Shown here piece by piece: positions 19,751-28,088 of a stretch of 29,114 nucleotides of DNA. Source of the stretch: Chara braunii (taxonomy: Eukaryota; Streptophyta; Charophyceae; Charales; Characeae). A program made the position numbers and the translations under genes. Within the stretch, counting starts at the first letter, position 1, and every line of letters begins with the position of its first letter. The stretch lies in NCBI GenBank assembly GCA_003427395.1, contig BFEA01000179.1:35536-64649 (forward strand). The letters run 5' to 3'. Below the pieces are notes generated by a model. That model had not been told where the DNA came from and did no database searches. It saw only the letters and a program-made list of their open reading frames with translations.

Positions 19751-20282
19751 TGGATTCGGATCATCCCAATCTTATCCACATCTAACCTCCCTCTCTGGTC
19801 ATCATTTAAGACATAGGCGCAATATTTTTCCCTCATCAAGTCTACTATCAACGCCTTTTCCTGCTCAATCAGGAACCCTGGTTCCCCAATGATCAAATCT
19901 TCATTCTCTAGGTTGATACAACAGGGTTCTCTCTTCCATTTTTCTCTCATTTGTCGTATTAATTTCTTCTCTTGCTCAGAATACACTCCTTTTTCGTGTG
20001 TCACTAGGACTGGAACCGGGTGACTCTTTTATCTACAGTCTTGTACCTCATTTTTCCTCCCTGTTTTGAACCCACTCTTAAAAAATATTGGCCGCTTGCT
20101 CGAGCATATCGTTCCCGCATTCCTATTTCTCGAGGGGACGACCTATATATTAGGTTTATCCTCCCACCTTCTGGATAATCATGCAATCTGTGTGCCAATG
20201 CCTGAATCGATTCCGGTTCAACTATTTTATAAGCGGAGACCAAGCACATTGTTTGGTCGACATTGGTCAAGCTCAAAGTCAA
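19729..20282 (-). pseudogene. Pol spacer between protease and reverse transcriptase, gypsy-1
   Basis: Two consecutive open stretches (20282-20004 and 20004-19729) read EPESIQALAHRL, RQMREKWKREPCCINLEN, LIIGEPGFLIEQEKALIVDL and DVDKIGMIRIHTVPHRP. This is the helical linker that precedes reverse transcriptase in this type of gypsy element. The reverse transcriptase that should follow is gone. The join is a frame change at about 20004. Confidence 0.65.
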
Positions 20283-20479
20283 TGCCCCGTTCTTTTCTTC
20301 GTCGTCGTCTTTATATGATCCGCTCTCTAGCTCTATTGTCCCATCTTCCGACTCCTCAAATGTGTATGACCCAACGTTGAGACGATTCTTAGAGTTGTGA
20401 GGACCCGTGTTTTAACAAGTGATTACGTCGAAATTCCGCATGCCGGATCGAAGAGGATCACAAACATGGTCCCATCATG

Positions 20480-20775
20480 TTTATTCATGATGAGAGTCTC
20501 GGATCGTGACAAGAAAGACCTCCCCAATAGTATGGGTAGATCCAAACTTGGAATGATGTAGAAGCAGATGCGGACCTTAACTCGTCACACTTCCATGATG
20601 ACGTTCGAGGCAGTACCCGTATAACCCGACTTTCCACTAACTCAATTAAAAAATCCACAATCATTCCAATCAAGCTCTAGTCTCAATTTCTCAGTCGTTT
20701 CCGACTACATAATATTAATCTTTGCCCAATATCCACCATCCCTGGGCACGCTTTTCCTTCGATGTTGACCTCAAT
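20480..20775 (-). pseudogene. Retroviral-type aspartic protease of gypsy-1, active site altered
   Basis: The minus strand reads SIEVNIEGKACPGMVDIG, then after a one-base shift INIM and, past a TAG stop, SETTEKLRLELDWNDCGFF and SGKSGYTGTASNVIMEV; a further shifted piece gives the ILLGRSFLS-like end. The catalytic D-T/S-G is D-I-G (codons at 20725-20733). In live elements this enzyme cuts Gag-Pol. Confidence 0.7.
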
Positions 20776-20877
20776 GGACCTATCTCTTACAACCTTCCAG
20801 TCCATTTTACTTCCTGCAATCGTCTAGTTCGTTTCTTCGGAAATTAAATCCCTCAGTCTTAGCGTTACCACTATTTT

Positions 20878-21791
20878 TCACGCTAACTTTGTCTTAACCA
20901 ATTCCTTGAGTTTCGGAGTTGAAGCTAGGATGTCCTTCAGGTTCAACAACTCATTATGCCCATCAAGCAACTTATTCACCAAGTTTTCTAAGTCCACTCC
21001 TTCCTGTATCGACATCTGATATTTCCACTTCTTCATTGATTTATCCCTAACCTTCTCTTTCCCTTCCTTAGTCTTTTGTTTGTGTTTCTTTGTCCTTAAT
21101 TCGGCGCGTCTATCCTCTTCTTCCTTCAACTGTTCATCCTGATCTTCCTCGTCCTCCCCTATATCGATAGATGCTTCCCCAGGAGGCGACAAGGAGCTTG
21201 TGCGTGTTCTTTAGCTACGCTGTCTCCCTTAGGTTTGTGCACAATATAAGTTATAGAATTCTGAAGGAGCTGGTAGGTTGCTTCCAATCCCGCAACCAGG
21301 TTCACCCTCAAAACTTTAGGATTGGGTTTTCTCGGCTTATCACCCTCGCATCTCAGACTCATGGTAAACACATGTGGAACTCTCATTTCCAAGTCTTTGA
21401 CTTCGTTACATATACCCACCATTTTTTCATTCAACTTTCTCATCTTATTTATTAGATCCTTCATTCTTCCCATCGTTTCTTTCGTCGATTGACCACTTAC
21501 TTCTTCTTCTCCTGGTTCGAGTTCGATCAAAGGAACATCTTTTTCCCCCTGATCAATCCTCAACCCCTTCCTTAGCCGGTCATTCAGTTCGGTCACATCT
21601 TCTACTTGAACAACCGAGTCTACTTTCTCCTGCCATATACGGAACATGACCGGTATATTGAGCTCAAGCCCAACTACCCGGAAAACTTTTTTCCTTGTCC
21701 CTCCCGGGATGTTTGGATCAATAAACTTTCCTTCCTTATCAAACACGTCACCATCTATATTCGAGGTGATTAATCCACTGAGCTCATCCAA
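20878..21791 (-). pseudogene. Gag-Pol linker region of gypsy-1
   Basis: The 21791-21159 stretch starts at Leu (TTG) LDELSGLITSNIDGDVFD, in frame with the zinc knuckle but separated from it by TGA 21795-21797. Next come IDPNIPGGTRKKVFRV and a coiled-coil-like region ending near CRLLGKHLSI. The overlapping 21192-20878 stretch is highly charged (EDEEDQDEQLKEEEDRRAEL, then a Lys-rich run) and ends TPKLKELVKTKLA. The layout matches post-nucleocapsid spacers of plant and algal gypsy elements; no enzymatic motif is seen. Confidence 0.6.
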
Positions 21792-21803
21792 TTTTCAAAC
21801 ATG

Positions 21804-21896
21804 ACATCTTTTCACGATGTGTCCCTTGATCTGAAATTGGGTACATGTGCATTCACTATAATCTATCCACCCTCGTTCGTACCCTTGTCCACTCAT
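21804..21896 (-). pseudogene. Gag zinc knuckle of gypsy-1
   Basis: The minus strand reads MSGQGYERGWIDYSEC then TCTQFQIKGHIVKRCHV. The GH and final C (H-x4-C) are intact; the first two Cys are present (21849-21851 and 21843-21845) but their spacing to each other and to His is not the usual C-x2-C-x4-H, so a base or residue has been lost or moved. Confidence 0.65.
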
Positions 21897-22195
21897 TGTT
21901 TATCATTCCTACCAAATTCTCTACCATACTTCTGGTTATAGCCCTGACCGTAGCGATGACCATAACCTTGGTTGTACCCTCGACCGACTTTGTGAAAGTT
22001 CACCTAATTGAAATTCCCTGATTGAGGTCCACCTTAGTTGCCCCAATTTCCTCCTTGTCCACTATTTCCTCTTCCTCAAAACCCTCTTCCCCCTTGACCA
22101 TTCTCTCGTCCTCCATTTCTACATCTACCGTGTCCTTACCCATGTTCTTGCCCTTGAAACTGATTTGAATTTTGATTACCCTGTGGGTTCTACCG

Positions 22196-22569
22196 CAAAG
22201 AACATGAAAATATACATTGCCACACTCGTTTGTTTGTGTATGTGTGCGTGTGAGGGAGTGTGTTAATTTCACGGCAGGTCTCGAGGTACTTCCATTGGCA
22301 TGACAAGCGAAATCAGATGAATCTTCCGCTAGAATAAGGAAGTGTACACTGCCACACTTGTTTGTTTGATTGCGCATGTCAATGCACGTGTGTGTATGTG
22401 TACATGTACATGAGGGAAAACAAAGGAGCAGCGGGAAAGGAGAGCAAGGAAACTTACCTGGTTTGCAGCCGACGACCTGCCCCGAATACGACGCATCTTG
22501 ATTTTGATTGTACTTGACCTAAAGAATAGTTAGACTAGAGTCGTTAATATCGTTATCATTACTTTGATA

Positions 22570-22571
<2 letters not shown>
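22196..22571. other. Interrupting repeat sequence at the gag edge of gypsy-1
   Basis: Sequence changes abruptly near 22195. A direct repeat, CATTGCCACACTCGTTTGTTTG (22215-22236) and CACTGCCACACTTGTTTGTTTG (22347-22368), frames a segment with TG-rich runs (TGTATGTGTGCGTGTG). No gene is seen. It may be the insertion that truncated the retroelement. Confidence 0.45.
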
Positions 22572-22625
<54 letters not shown>

Positions 22626-22688
22626 GCTATTTTATTATTATTATTATTATAATTATGATTATTATTATTACTATGATTTTTATTATTA
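22572..22688. repeat. (ATT)n microsatellite
   Basis: Near-perfect ATT units to about 22624, then degenerate to 22688. Confidence 0.97.
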
Positions 22689-23103
22689 CAGTACTTTAAT
22701 CTTAGCCAAAAATATGGTTATGTGCCTTGGAGGAAACGGAGAGTAGAAAATAAGTTAAAGATGCATGGAGAGGAAGGAAGAGAAGAGGAAGAGGTAGGAG
22801 GGTTGTAAGAGAGAGAGAGAAAGGCAGATGGCGATTTTGGAATCGACATAGACAGAGTGTTGGATCTTCTTCGTGATTTGCCCAACGTGGGTTTCTTTCC
22901 CTGTCAAATATTTCAAGCTTTTGCAAATCGGCTATTTTGTGTGTGTGTGTGTATGTATGTGTGTGTGAGTGAGGGTGAGAAAAGAGAGAGTGTGTGTGTC
23001 TGTGGGAGAGAGAGAGAGGCAAAGAAAGAAAGAGCGAAGCGCCTACGTGTGTTAGAAATATGTATATGTATAAATATATATAGTCAAACAATATATATAC
23101 ATG
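22689..23103. other. GA/GT-rich stretch before the hAT-like MITE
   Basis: GA-rich 22760-22840, (GT)n 22938-22970 and GA/GT mixtures to about 23035, then AT-rich 23060-23100. No gene recognised. Confidence 0.5.
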
Positions 23104-23867
23104 CAGGGTTACCTGACCGAACGTTCGGGGGACCCTGGGCTGGCCCCCGAACGTTCGGGCGTTCGGGGTCCCGTTCGGGGGCCGAACACCTCCAAGTTCG
23201 GCCCCCGCCAAAAACTATTTCGGAGCCTAAAAATAAGTTTTTTTTTTTGAATGTTTTTTTTGTGAGTTCTTTATTATGTAACCTACATGCCTATAAATTT
23301 TGAAGCCATTCGGCTAAGCCAAAAAAACATTAAAAATCGCCAAAGATGGGGATGTCAAAATGTGCTCGCCCACTCACTATTTTGTTTTTTTCCACTTTCA
23401 ACTTTTTGTTTTTACTTTATTTCGGGGCCTAAAAAAAAATATTATTTTTTGAAATTTTTTAAATAAGTTATTGATTATGTAAACTACATATCTGTAAATT
23501 TCAGGGCATTTGTCAGTGCCAAAAACTAATTAAAAATCGGCAAAGATGGCGGCGTCGAAAAGGTGTTGGCACACTCACTCATTTTAATTCTCTTTTTATT
23601 TTTTCTTATTTTTATCATAGTGTTTATTTTCTGTATTGGATTTTTAATTCAAATTTGGTAAAGAATTTGGATGTAGTGCCTAGGCAAATGTTGTTTGGTT
23701 TGTGTTTCTCCATAACATAGTTTTGTTTCGGAAGTTTTTGATTTTTTGATTTTTTTTATTTTTTTGTCCGCATTCGGCCCGAACGGCCGAACGTCTCCCG
23801 AAGGGGTCCCGTACGTTCGAGCGTTCGGGTTCGGGCGTTCGGCTCGTCCCGAACGTCGGTAACCCTG
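23104..23867. mobile_element. hAT-like MITE with CAGGGTTACC ends
   Basis: Terminal inverted repeats CAGGGTTACC (23104-23113) and GGTAACCCTG (23858-23867). Just inside, both ends carry many GAACG/CGTTC-type palindromic motifs (CCGAACGTTCGGG at 23117-23129 and 23147-23159; CCGAACGGCCGAACG near 23780). Flanks TATACATG (23096-23103) and TATACACC (23868-23875) match at six of eight bases, as expected of a worn 8-bp hAT target duplication. Internally two ~160-bp direct repeats (about 23218-23379 and 23420-23580) share GGGCCTAAAAA, TTATGTAA.CTACAT and AAAAATCG.CAAAGATGG. No transposase is encoded, so it must have been moved in trans. The hAT assignment is inferred from the CAGGG ends and 8-bp flanks. 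Confidence 0.75.
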
Positions 23868-24187
23868 TATACACCGACTCTGACGAAACAGTTTGTCACA
23901 GCCTGTCGTTTGTTGCCCTCTTCTCTCTCTCTGCCTACGGTTTACCGGCCAGTTCTGTTTGTGACGATATATGCTACGACTTCGCTAGCTTCCTGCTACG
24001 GTTTTTTCCGGTCAGGTTGAGCGGCAGTGGTCGGGGCCGTTACTAGGCGGCCATGTTGTGCCTCTAGTGCCAACGGCGTGTCTGGAGTGTATTTTTTGGC
24101 TGTGACAGACCTTTCTTTGTTTCGTGGATGTTTGTTGGCTTGTGATGGGGTGTGAACCGACAGTCTGTAGAGTTTTCCATCTGGTGT
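23868..24187 (+). repeat. Hammerhead-bearing repeat, copy A (5' side replaced by the MITE)
   Basis: From ACTCTGACGAAACAG (23877-23891) on, it matches copies B and C through GTTTGTCACAGCC, CTTCTC.CTCTCTGCCTACGG, TTTACC and AGTTCTGTTT.GACGATAT (to about 23971). It then has about 215 bp not found in C (GCTACGACTTCG... to TCTGGTGT). Only the 3' half of the hammerhead core is present: GAAAC at 23884-23888 and GTC at 23895-23897. Confidence 0.75.
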
Positions 24188-24405
24188 GGGTGAGTGATAG
24201 TCTACTTTGATTTTGGTTAAGGTAGATTATCATTTACAATGTAATCAGTGAGGGGATTCTGCAGACTATTGAGGGTTCAACCTCCTGATCAGTCGGTGAA
24301 ACTCCGACAAAACAGTTTGTCACAGCCCCTCGTTTGTTGTCCTCTTCTCTCTCTCTGCCTACGGTTTACCATGCAGTTCTGTTTGTGACGATATATATAT
24401 ATATA
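24188..24405 (+). repeat. Hammerhead-bearing repeat, copy B
   Basis: Begins GGGTGAGTGATAGTCTACTT and ends GTGACG plus an (AT)n tail, into which a CACTA element has inserted. It aligns along its length with copy C (24795-25020), about nine in ten bases matching, and encodes no protein. The motif AGGGTTCAACCTCC just before the ribozyme core is shared with the minus-strand copy at 25.7 kb. Confidence 0.85.
24285..24321 (+). ncRNA. Hammerhead-ribozyme-like core, copy B (mutated)
   Basis: Core order is CTGATCA, stem II strands GTCGG and CCGAC closing a 7-base loop, AAAAC, then a mini-hairpin ACA-GTT-TGT ending in GTC at 24319-24321. The hammerhead consensus is CUGANGA, stem II, GAAA, stem III, UH. 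Two core positions are off (G to C in CTGATGA, G to A in GAAA). Stem I could form distally between GAGGG 24271-24275 and CCCTC 24327-24331, but the bases next to the core do not pair. It probably no longer cleaves. Confidence 0.65.
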
Positions 24406-24768
24406 GCACTACTCTAGACTCTGGAAGTTTCGAGAGTGGGTCGTTGCTGCATTTACTCTCGATCAGGAAACTCTCAAAACCCGATTGAGATCTGTCAGAA
24501 GACACACTATAATGCCACTCTCGAAATGTCGAAAGTCGCCTGCCTGCAAAAAAACGAAGTTGCGAGTGTGCTCGCGAGTTGCCCTCGACCGACTTGTGTT
24601 TCGAGAGTGGACCTCCTGTCCCGGTGGCCAGACTTTGTCCCGTAGCATAGTGGTGCAACTCCTCTATCTCGACAGACGACACCCAGGGTTCCGATAGTGC
24701 ATCTAGTGTAACAAGTTTCAGAGTAAGTGCAGCGACGTCGAATATTTTGAGAGTCTAGAGTAGTGTAG
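24404..24768. mobile_element. CACTA-type MITE, 359 bp, with TAG target duplication
   Basis: Perfect 16-bp terminal inverted repeats CACTACTCTAGACTCT (24407-24422) and its complement (24750-24765), flanked by TAG at 24404-24406 and 24766-24768. CACTA ends with a 3-bp target duplication are the signature of the EnSpm/CACTA superfamily. Sub-terminal CGAGAGT/ACTCTCG heptamers at 24431, 24455, 24517 and 24602 resemble the repeated transposase-binding motifs of that group. No transposase is encoded. It sits in the AT tail of hammerhead repeat B. Confidence 0.92.
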
Positions 24769-24794
24769 CGAGACCCATATATCTATATATATAT

Positions 24795-25020
24795 GGGTGA
24801 GTGATAGTCTACTTTGATTTTGGTTAAGGTAGATTATCATTTACAGTGTAATCAGTGAGGGAATTCTGCAGACTGTTGAGGGTTCAGCCTCTGATGAGTC
24901 GGTGAAACTCCGATGGAACAGTTTGTCACAGCCTCTCGCTTGTTATCCCCTTCTCCCTATCTGCCTACGGTTTACCGGGGAGTTCTATTTGACGATATAT
25001 ATATATATATATATATATAT
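24795..25020 (+). repeat. Hammerhead-bearing repeat, copy C
   Basis: Starts GGGTGAGTGATAGTCTACTT and runs through TCTGCAGACTG, the ribozyme core and GCCTACGGTTTACC to (AT)13. With the CACTA element removed, its start lies 245 bp after the start of copy B, so the two units would be in near-perfect tandem. From 24890 on it is mirrored exactly by the following sequence. Confidence 0.88.
24891..24927 (+). ncRNA. Hammerhead-ribozyme-like core, copy C
   Basis: Intact CTGATGA, stem II strands GTCGG and CCGAT (one G-T pair) with loop TGAAACT, then GGAAC in place of GAAAC, and the ACA-GTT-TGT mini stem III ending in GTC at 24925-24927. One core base is off. Distal stem I GAGG/CCTC can pair (24878-24881 with 24932-24935), and the base pair next to the cleavage site (T24890-A24928) is possible. 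Confidence 0.7.
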
Positions 25021-25088
25021 CGTCAAATAGAACTCCCCGGTAAACCGTAGGCAGATAGGGAGAAGGGGATAACAAGCGAGAGGCTGTG

Positions 25089-25124
25089 ACAAACTGTTCC
25101 ATCGGAGTTTCACCGACTCATCAG

Positions 25125-25125
<1 letters not shown>
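25089..25125 (-). ncRNA. Hammerhead-like core, mirror copy of C on the minus strand
   Basis: Exact reverse complement of the core at 24891-24927, produced by the palindrome. Upstream of CTGATGA on this strand is a (GT/GTAT)n tract instead of GAGGGTTCAGCC, so stem I cannot form. Confidence 0.6.

Positions 25126-25168
<43 letters not shown>
25125..25168. repeat. (CATA)n(CA)n microsatellite
   Basis: ACATAC units followed by about 14 CA units, directly abutting the palindrome. Confidence 0.95.
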
Positions 25169-25169
<1 letters not shown>

Positions 25170-25640
25170 GGAGGAGCTCACCTGCAGTGCTCGTGACTGA
25201 CTGGAGTCCAACGGGGAGCAGTACGGGCAAGCGCTTGTGGTCATTGACAACAGGAGAGAAGCAAGGGGTGACGAAAAAAAAGAGTCCACGAGTCGGGGAG
25301 ACAGTAAACGGAAGAAGAAGAAGGGAAGAAAAAAAGAAGATGAGGACGAAGAAAAATGAAGGAGGGAAAACTCACCTTGCTTACCGAGTAGCGGTTAAAT
25401 CCTACTGTGGTGTGAAGCACCGGTGGAACGGCCTGAGAAGCGGCTTCTTGTTCAACTTAGTGTGGAATCAGATACCGACTTCTTTAATCTCCTTTTATTC
25501 TTATCTGAGCTTGTTGTCTTGTTTTCATCACCCTGGTCTGACCAGAACTCGCGCTTTACCTTTGTATTTTAATCGCTTATGTTTTTATTTTAGTTTACTT
25601 TATTTATGAATGAGCCTGGTTACATTTGCAACCAGATGCA
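25169..25640. other. No gene recognised
   Basis: A plus-strand frame of 140 codons (25187-25609) is rich in Lys, Arg and Glu, then hydrophobic, without a recognisable domain. It is most likely chance. Confidence 0.4.
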
Positions 25641-25815
25641 TTCCGCCATGATTACGATTACACTTTCATGTGTACAAGCGGGCAAGCAAGAACCTATATG
25701 TGGGCAGTCGTTGTTTCGTCTAACTTTCTCAAACTCATAAGGAGGTTGAACCCTAACAGTCTGCTCAAGGATTCACTTGACTGATGGATATGGATTCAAC
25801 ACGTCGCCCAACACT
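25640..25815 (-). repeat. Hammerhead-bearing repeat, copy D (diverged, minus strand)
   Basis: The minus strand contains ATCAGT, GAATC, GCAGACTGTT and AGGGTTCAACCTCC in the same order and spacing as upstream of the cores of copies B and C, then the ribozyme core, then TTGCTTGCCCGCTTGT, comparable to the TCGCTTGTT region of C. It is much more diverged than A-C, hence older or from another subfamily. Confidence 0.65.
25707..25741 (-). ncRNA. Diverged hammerhead-like core, copy D
   Basis: Segment lengths match B and C exactly: CTTATGA (7), stem II GTTTG and TAGAC (5+5) around a 7-base loop AGAAAGT, then an intact GAAAC. Stem II still pairs at all five positions (two G-U), including a G-C to U-A double change relative to B and C. 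The cleavage triplet is GAC instead of GTC, and the G in CTGATGA is T. Confidence 0.6.
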
Positions 25816-26836
25816 AGTGATACCCCTTAGAGAGAAGAGTGGTCGACTTTACTCACTCCCGCCTTGCAATCCTAGCCAACTGTAGGTCTAAACCCCTGAC
25901 AAGAAAGTAAGTCTGAAAAAACTAGTATGTCGCAGTCATGAAACCGGATTTAAAGACTTCTACGCCCACAGGCATGACTGCTACAACTCTTAGCAAAGAG
26001 GTGTTGTGTGTTGTCATATCCATTGTACGGAATTGTACAAAAAAAAACTTGATCATTGCAGCTTGTTTCATCGCACTTTCGTAGCCTCATCAAGAAAAAT
26101 TAAACCCAACGTGTGCATGCCACTTTATGACCCAAGGTGGAATGGAGATGGGAGTGGTCTCATTTCGTAAGACGAGTGACTGTTCCAAAAAACACAACAA
26201 AGACGAGACAAATCAATTGCAATTTTTTTTTCCAGAATAATTGCTAACGTGTTCAACAAATACTTGGGAATGATGGTGAGTGGGGAGGGAAGCATTGATG
26301 AAAAGCGTTATTGGTCAATACCAATTGGAGAAATCAAAGTAGGGTGTGTTCAGTGTGGCAGAAATATTATTATTGAATACTTTAATCAGCGATTGGAATC
26401 AAAAGAGGATGCAAAGTGCAACAGAAACATTTGTGAGAGAGAGGGATAAAGAGAGAAAGAGAGAGAGAGATAAGGGTGATGATGTACAGGCACGTACCTG
26501 GTTTTGAAGATAGTCTGCAGGGGTTGACATTTGCATGTACTTTGGTTCTGCTGCAGACGTTAACAGTTGCATTTTCAATTCGTAGTCTGACAGTAGCTAC
26601 GTGATAGTAGTCCGGCGTTGAGCGCAAAGTAGAGGACAAAACTCTAGATGTGAATGCACGTGGAAGCAAGAGTATAATCTCATTGACATTCGGATTCGGC
26701 GCTTTGGTTCTCCGTCGATAGAATATCAGTACATTACTGTTTCCTAGAGAGCGTTTGAACGTCCAAGCTTTCAAGTTGATCTTGCAGTCCGAAATTTTTT
26801 TTTCTGCCGTTCACAAAATTTCATTCATTATATTTA
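25816..26836. other. Unassigned stretch
   Basis: No gene, RNA or element end recognised. A short A-run lies at about 26039-26047 and GA-rich sequence at 26434-26472. Open frames up to 130 codons on either strand lack protein-like features. Confidence 0.4.
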
Positions 26837-26837
26837 C

Positions 26838-26873
<36 letters not shown>

Positions 26874-27177
26874 TAGGCTACCAGCCGGGCTGCCCGGGTC
26901 CTAGGTGGCCAGCTCGTGCAAGGATCAAGGAAGGTCCCAACAAAAAAACAAAACAAAAAACAATTCCAAAAAATATGAAAAACAACTATGTTATTCAGAA
27001 AAATAAAGTAAATAACTTTTGTCTCAGGGTCACATCGAAATTATTCACCAAATTTAGAATAAAAAATAAATTCTAAAAATATTTTATTTTTATTTTTATT
27101 TTTAATTTGTTTTTTGGCCCGGCTGGGCAAGTGACCCTAGGCCACTCTGGTAGCCTAGTATTATTATTATTATTATC
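26837..27177. mobile_element. TA-flanked inverted-repeat element (Tc1/mariner-like MITE candidate) within (ATT)n
   Basis: TACTAGGCTACCAG at 26871-26884 is exactly mirrored by CTGGTAGCCTAGTA at 27147-27160. If TA is the target duplication, the element is about 286 bp (26873-27158) with 12-bp perfect TIRs. Looser inverted similarity continues inward: GCCGGGC and GCCCGGC blocks, then A-rich left versus T-rich right. Both sides are (ATT)n, 26837-26870 and 27161-27177, showing insertion into a trinucleotide run. The low-complexity flank makes the TA duplication ambiguous. Confidence 0.75.
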
Positions 27178-28088
27178 ATATCCCTTAAGCTGCATTCGCC
27201 GTGGGGGTAGGGCGATGGTCCACTGCTCTCCGAAATAGGGCTCCCAAGTAAAGAGAGACGGTAGGGTGGAAGGCGCTTTTGGTTGAGATGGATGTAGAAG
27301 GCCCCCTTCCACCGAATAGTTCACATCGCGCCAACAAACGTGGGGTCGCCATGTAACATGGAGAGGAAGGGGGCCGTCGATTGCAGGAACATCTTGCTCT
27401 TGGCTCCATAGGACAGGAGGGAGGCATGGCGACAAAGCAGGCGTAGTGTCTCTCTGGATTTGTTGCTTTTTTTTCTGTTTTTTCTTTTTTTTTTAATCGC
27501 GTCTGGATTTTGTTTTTTCACCCTGCCTTTCGATTTTATTTTATTTTTTTATTTTTTTTTTGTCGCTTCTCGATTTTGTCTCTTTGGATGGGCGCAATCC
27601 GTGGAGTTCGTCTTTGCACTTCGCTATGTCGTCATTTGTGGTGTCGTTTTCAGTAAAAGAGAGGCGTTTTTTCGCTCGCGCTGCATGAGAGAAGCTCTCC
27701 CTCCCTTTCTCTCTAGCCTCGTCACACCACTCTTAAAATGTAAAAACAACAAAAAAATGGTAGGTGCATTTGGCCATGTTCTCACGAGAAGTTCATTATC
27801 ATTTTGCACATGTCTCTCTCTCTCTCGCGCGCGCGCAGGCACGTTGGGCGCGAGAAACAAAAACCAAGTCTACGAAATGCTGAAGAAAAAATAAAACTTG
27901 GTGCGGAAGTGATCTGAGCACTACTCTCTCTCTCTCTTTATGTGTTTGTGTTTGGCGTCACCGGGGATTGAGAGTCGCGGCTGGGCGTTTGAGATTCTCC
28001 CTCCCTCTCTCTGTCTCTCCGTCCATCACGATCACTACCAGATCCCATCGGCCTCACGCATGCGCACGGTTAAGTGAGAGAAGGGAGG

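Larger units (their letters stand above)
19070..22195 (-). pseudogene. Ty3/gypsy-type retrotransposon remnant (gypsy-1), internally deleted gag-pol
   Basis: On the minus strand the order is: Gly/Asn/Gln-rich Gag tail (22190-21905, containing GYNRGHGY-like and RYGQGYNQKYGREF segments in one frame), zinc knuckle (21804-21851), a linker domain (21791-21159), a Lys/Glu-rich segment (21192-20878), an aspartic protease (20760-20480), a pol spacer ending RIHTVPHRP (20282-19729), then directly the integrase C-terminal half (19750-19074). Reverse transcriptase, RNase H and the first two integrase catalytic Asp residues are absent, so a large internal deletion near 19730-19750 has joined the ends. Stops and frameshifts occur throughout. 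A functional copy would encode one Gag-Pol; this one can only move if another element supplies enzymes, and no LTRs were recognised. The gag side is cut at about 22195, where unrelated repeat sequence begins. Confidence 0.85.
24890..25125. repeat. Perfect 236-bp palindrome around (AT)13
   Basis: Every base from 24890 to 25007 is complementary to its mirror from 25125 to 25008. The centre is the (AT)13 run at 24995-25020. The left arm starts at the hammerhead CTGATGA and runs to the end of repeat C, and the right arm is its exact reverse complement. There are no mismatches, unlike the diverged copies nearby, so the inversion is very recent or is an assembly artefact. It would extrude as a cruciform or fold as a single hairpin. 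Confidence 0.95.

Noticed and set aside
24265-24290. tRNA B-box-like GGTTCAACCTCC in hammerhead repeats
   Set aside because: No matching A-box or tRNA fold at suitable spacing; more likely part of stem I or chance.
27812-27840. Z-DNA regulatory element
   Set aside because: Only about 5 CG units; no gene beside it to regulate.
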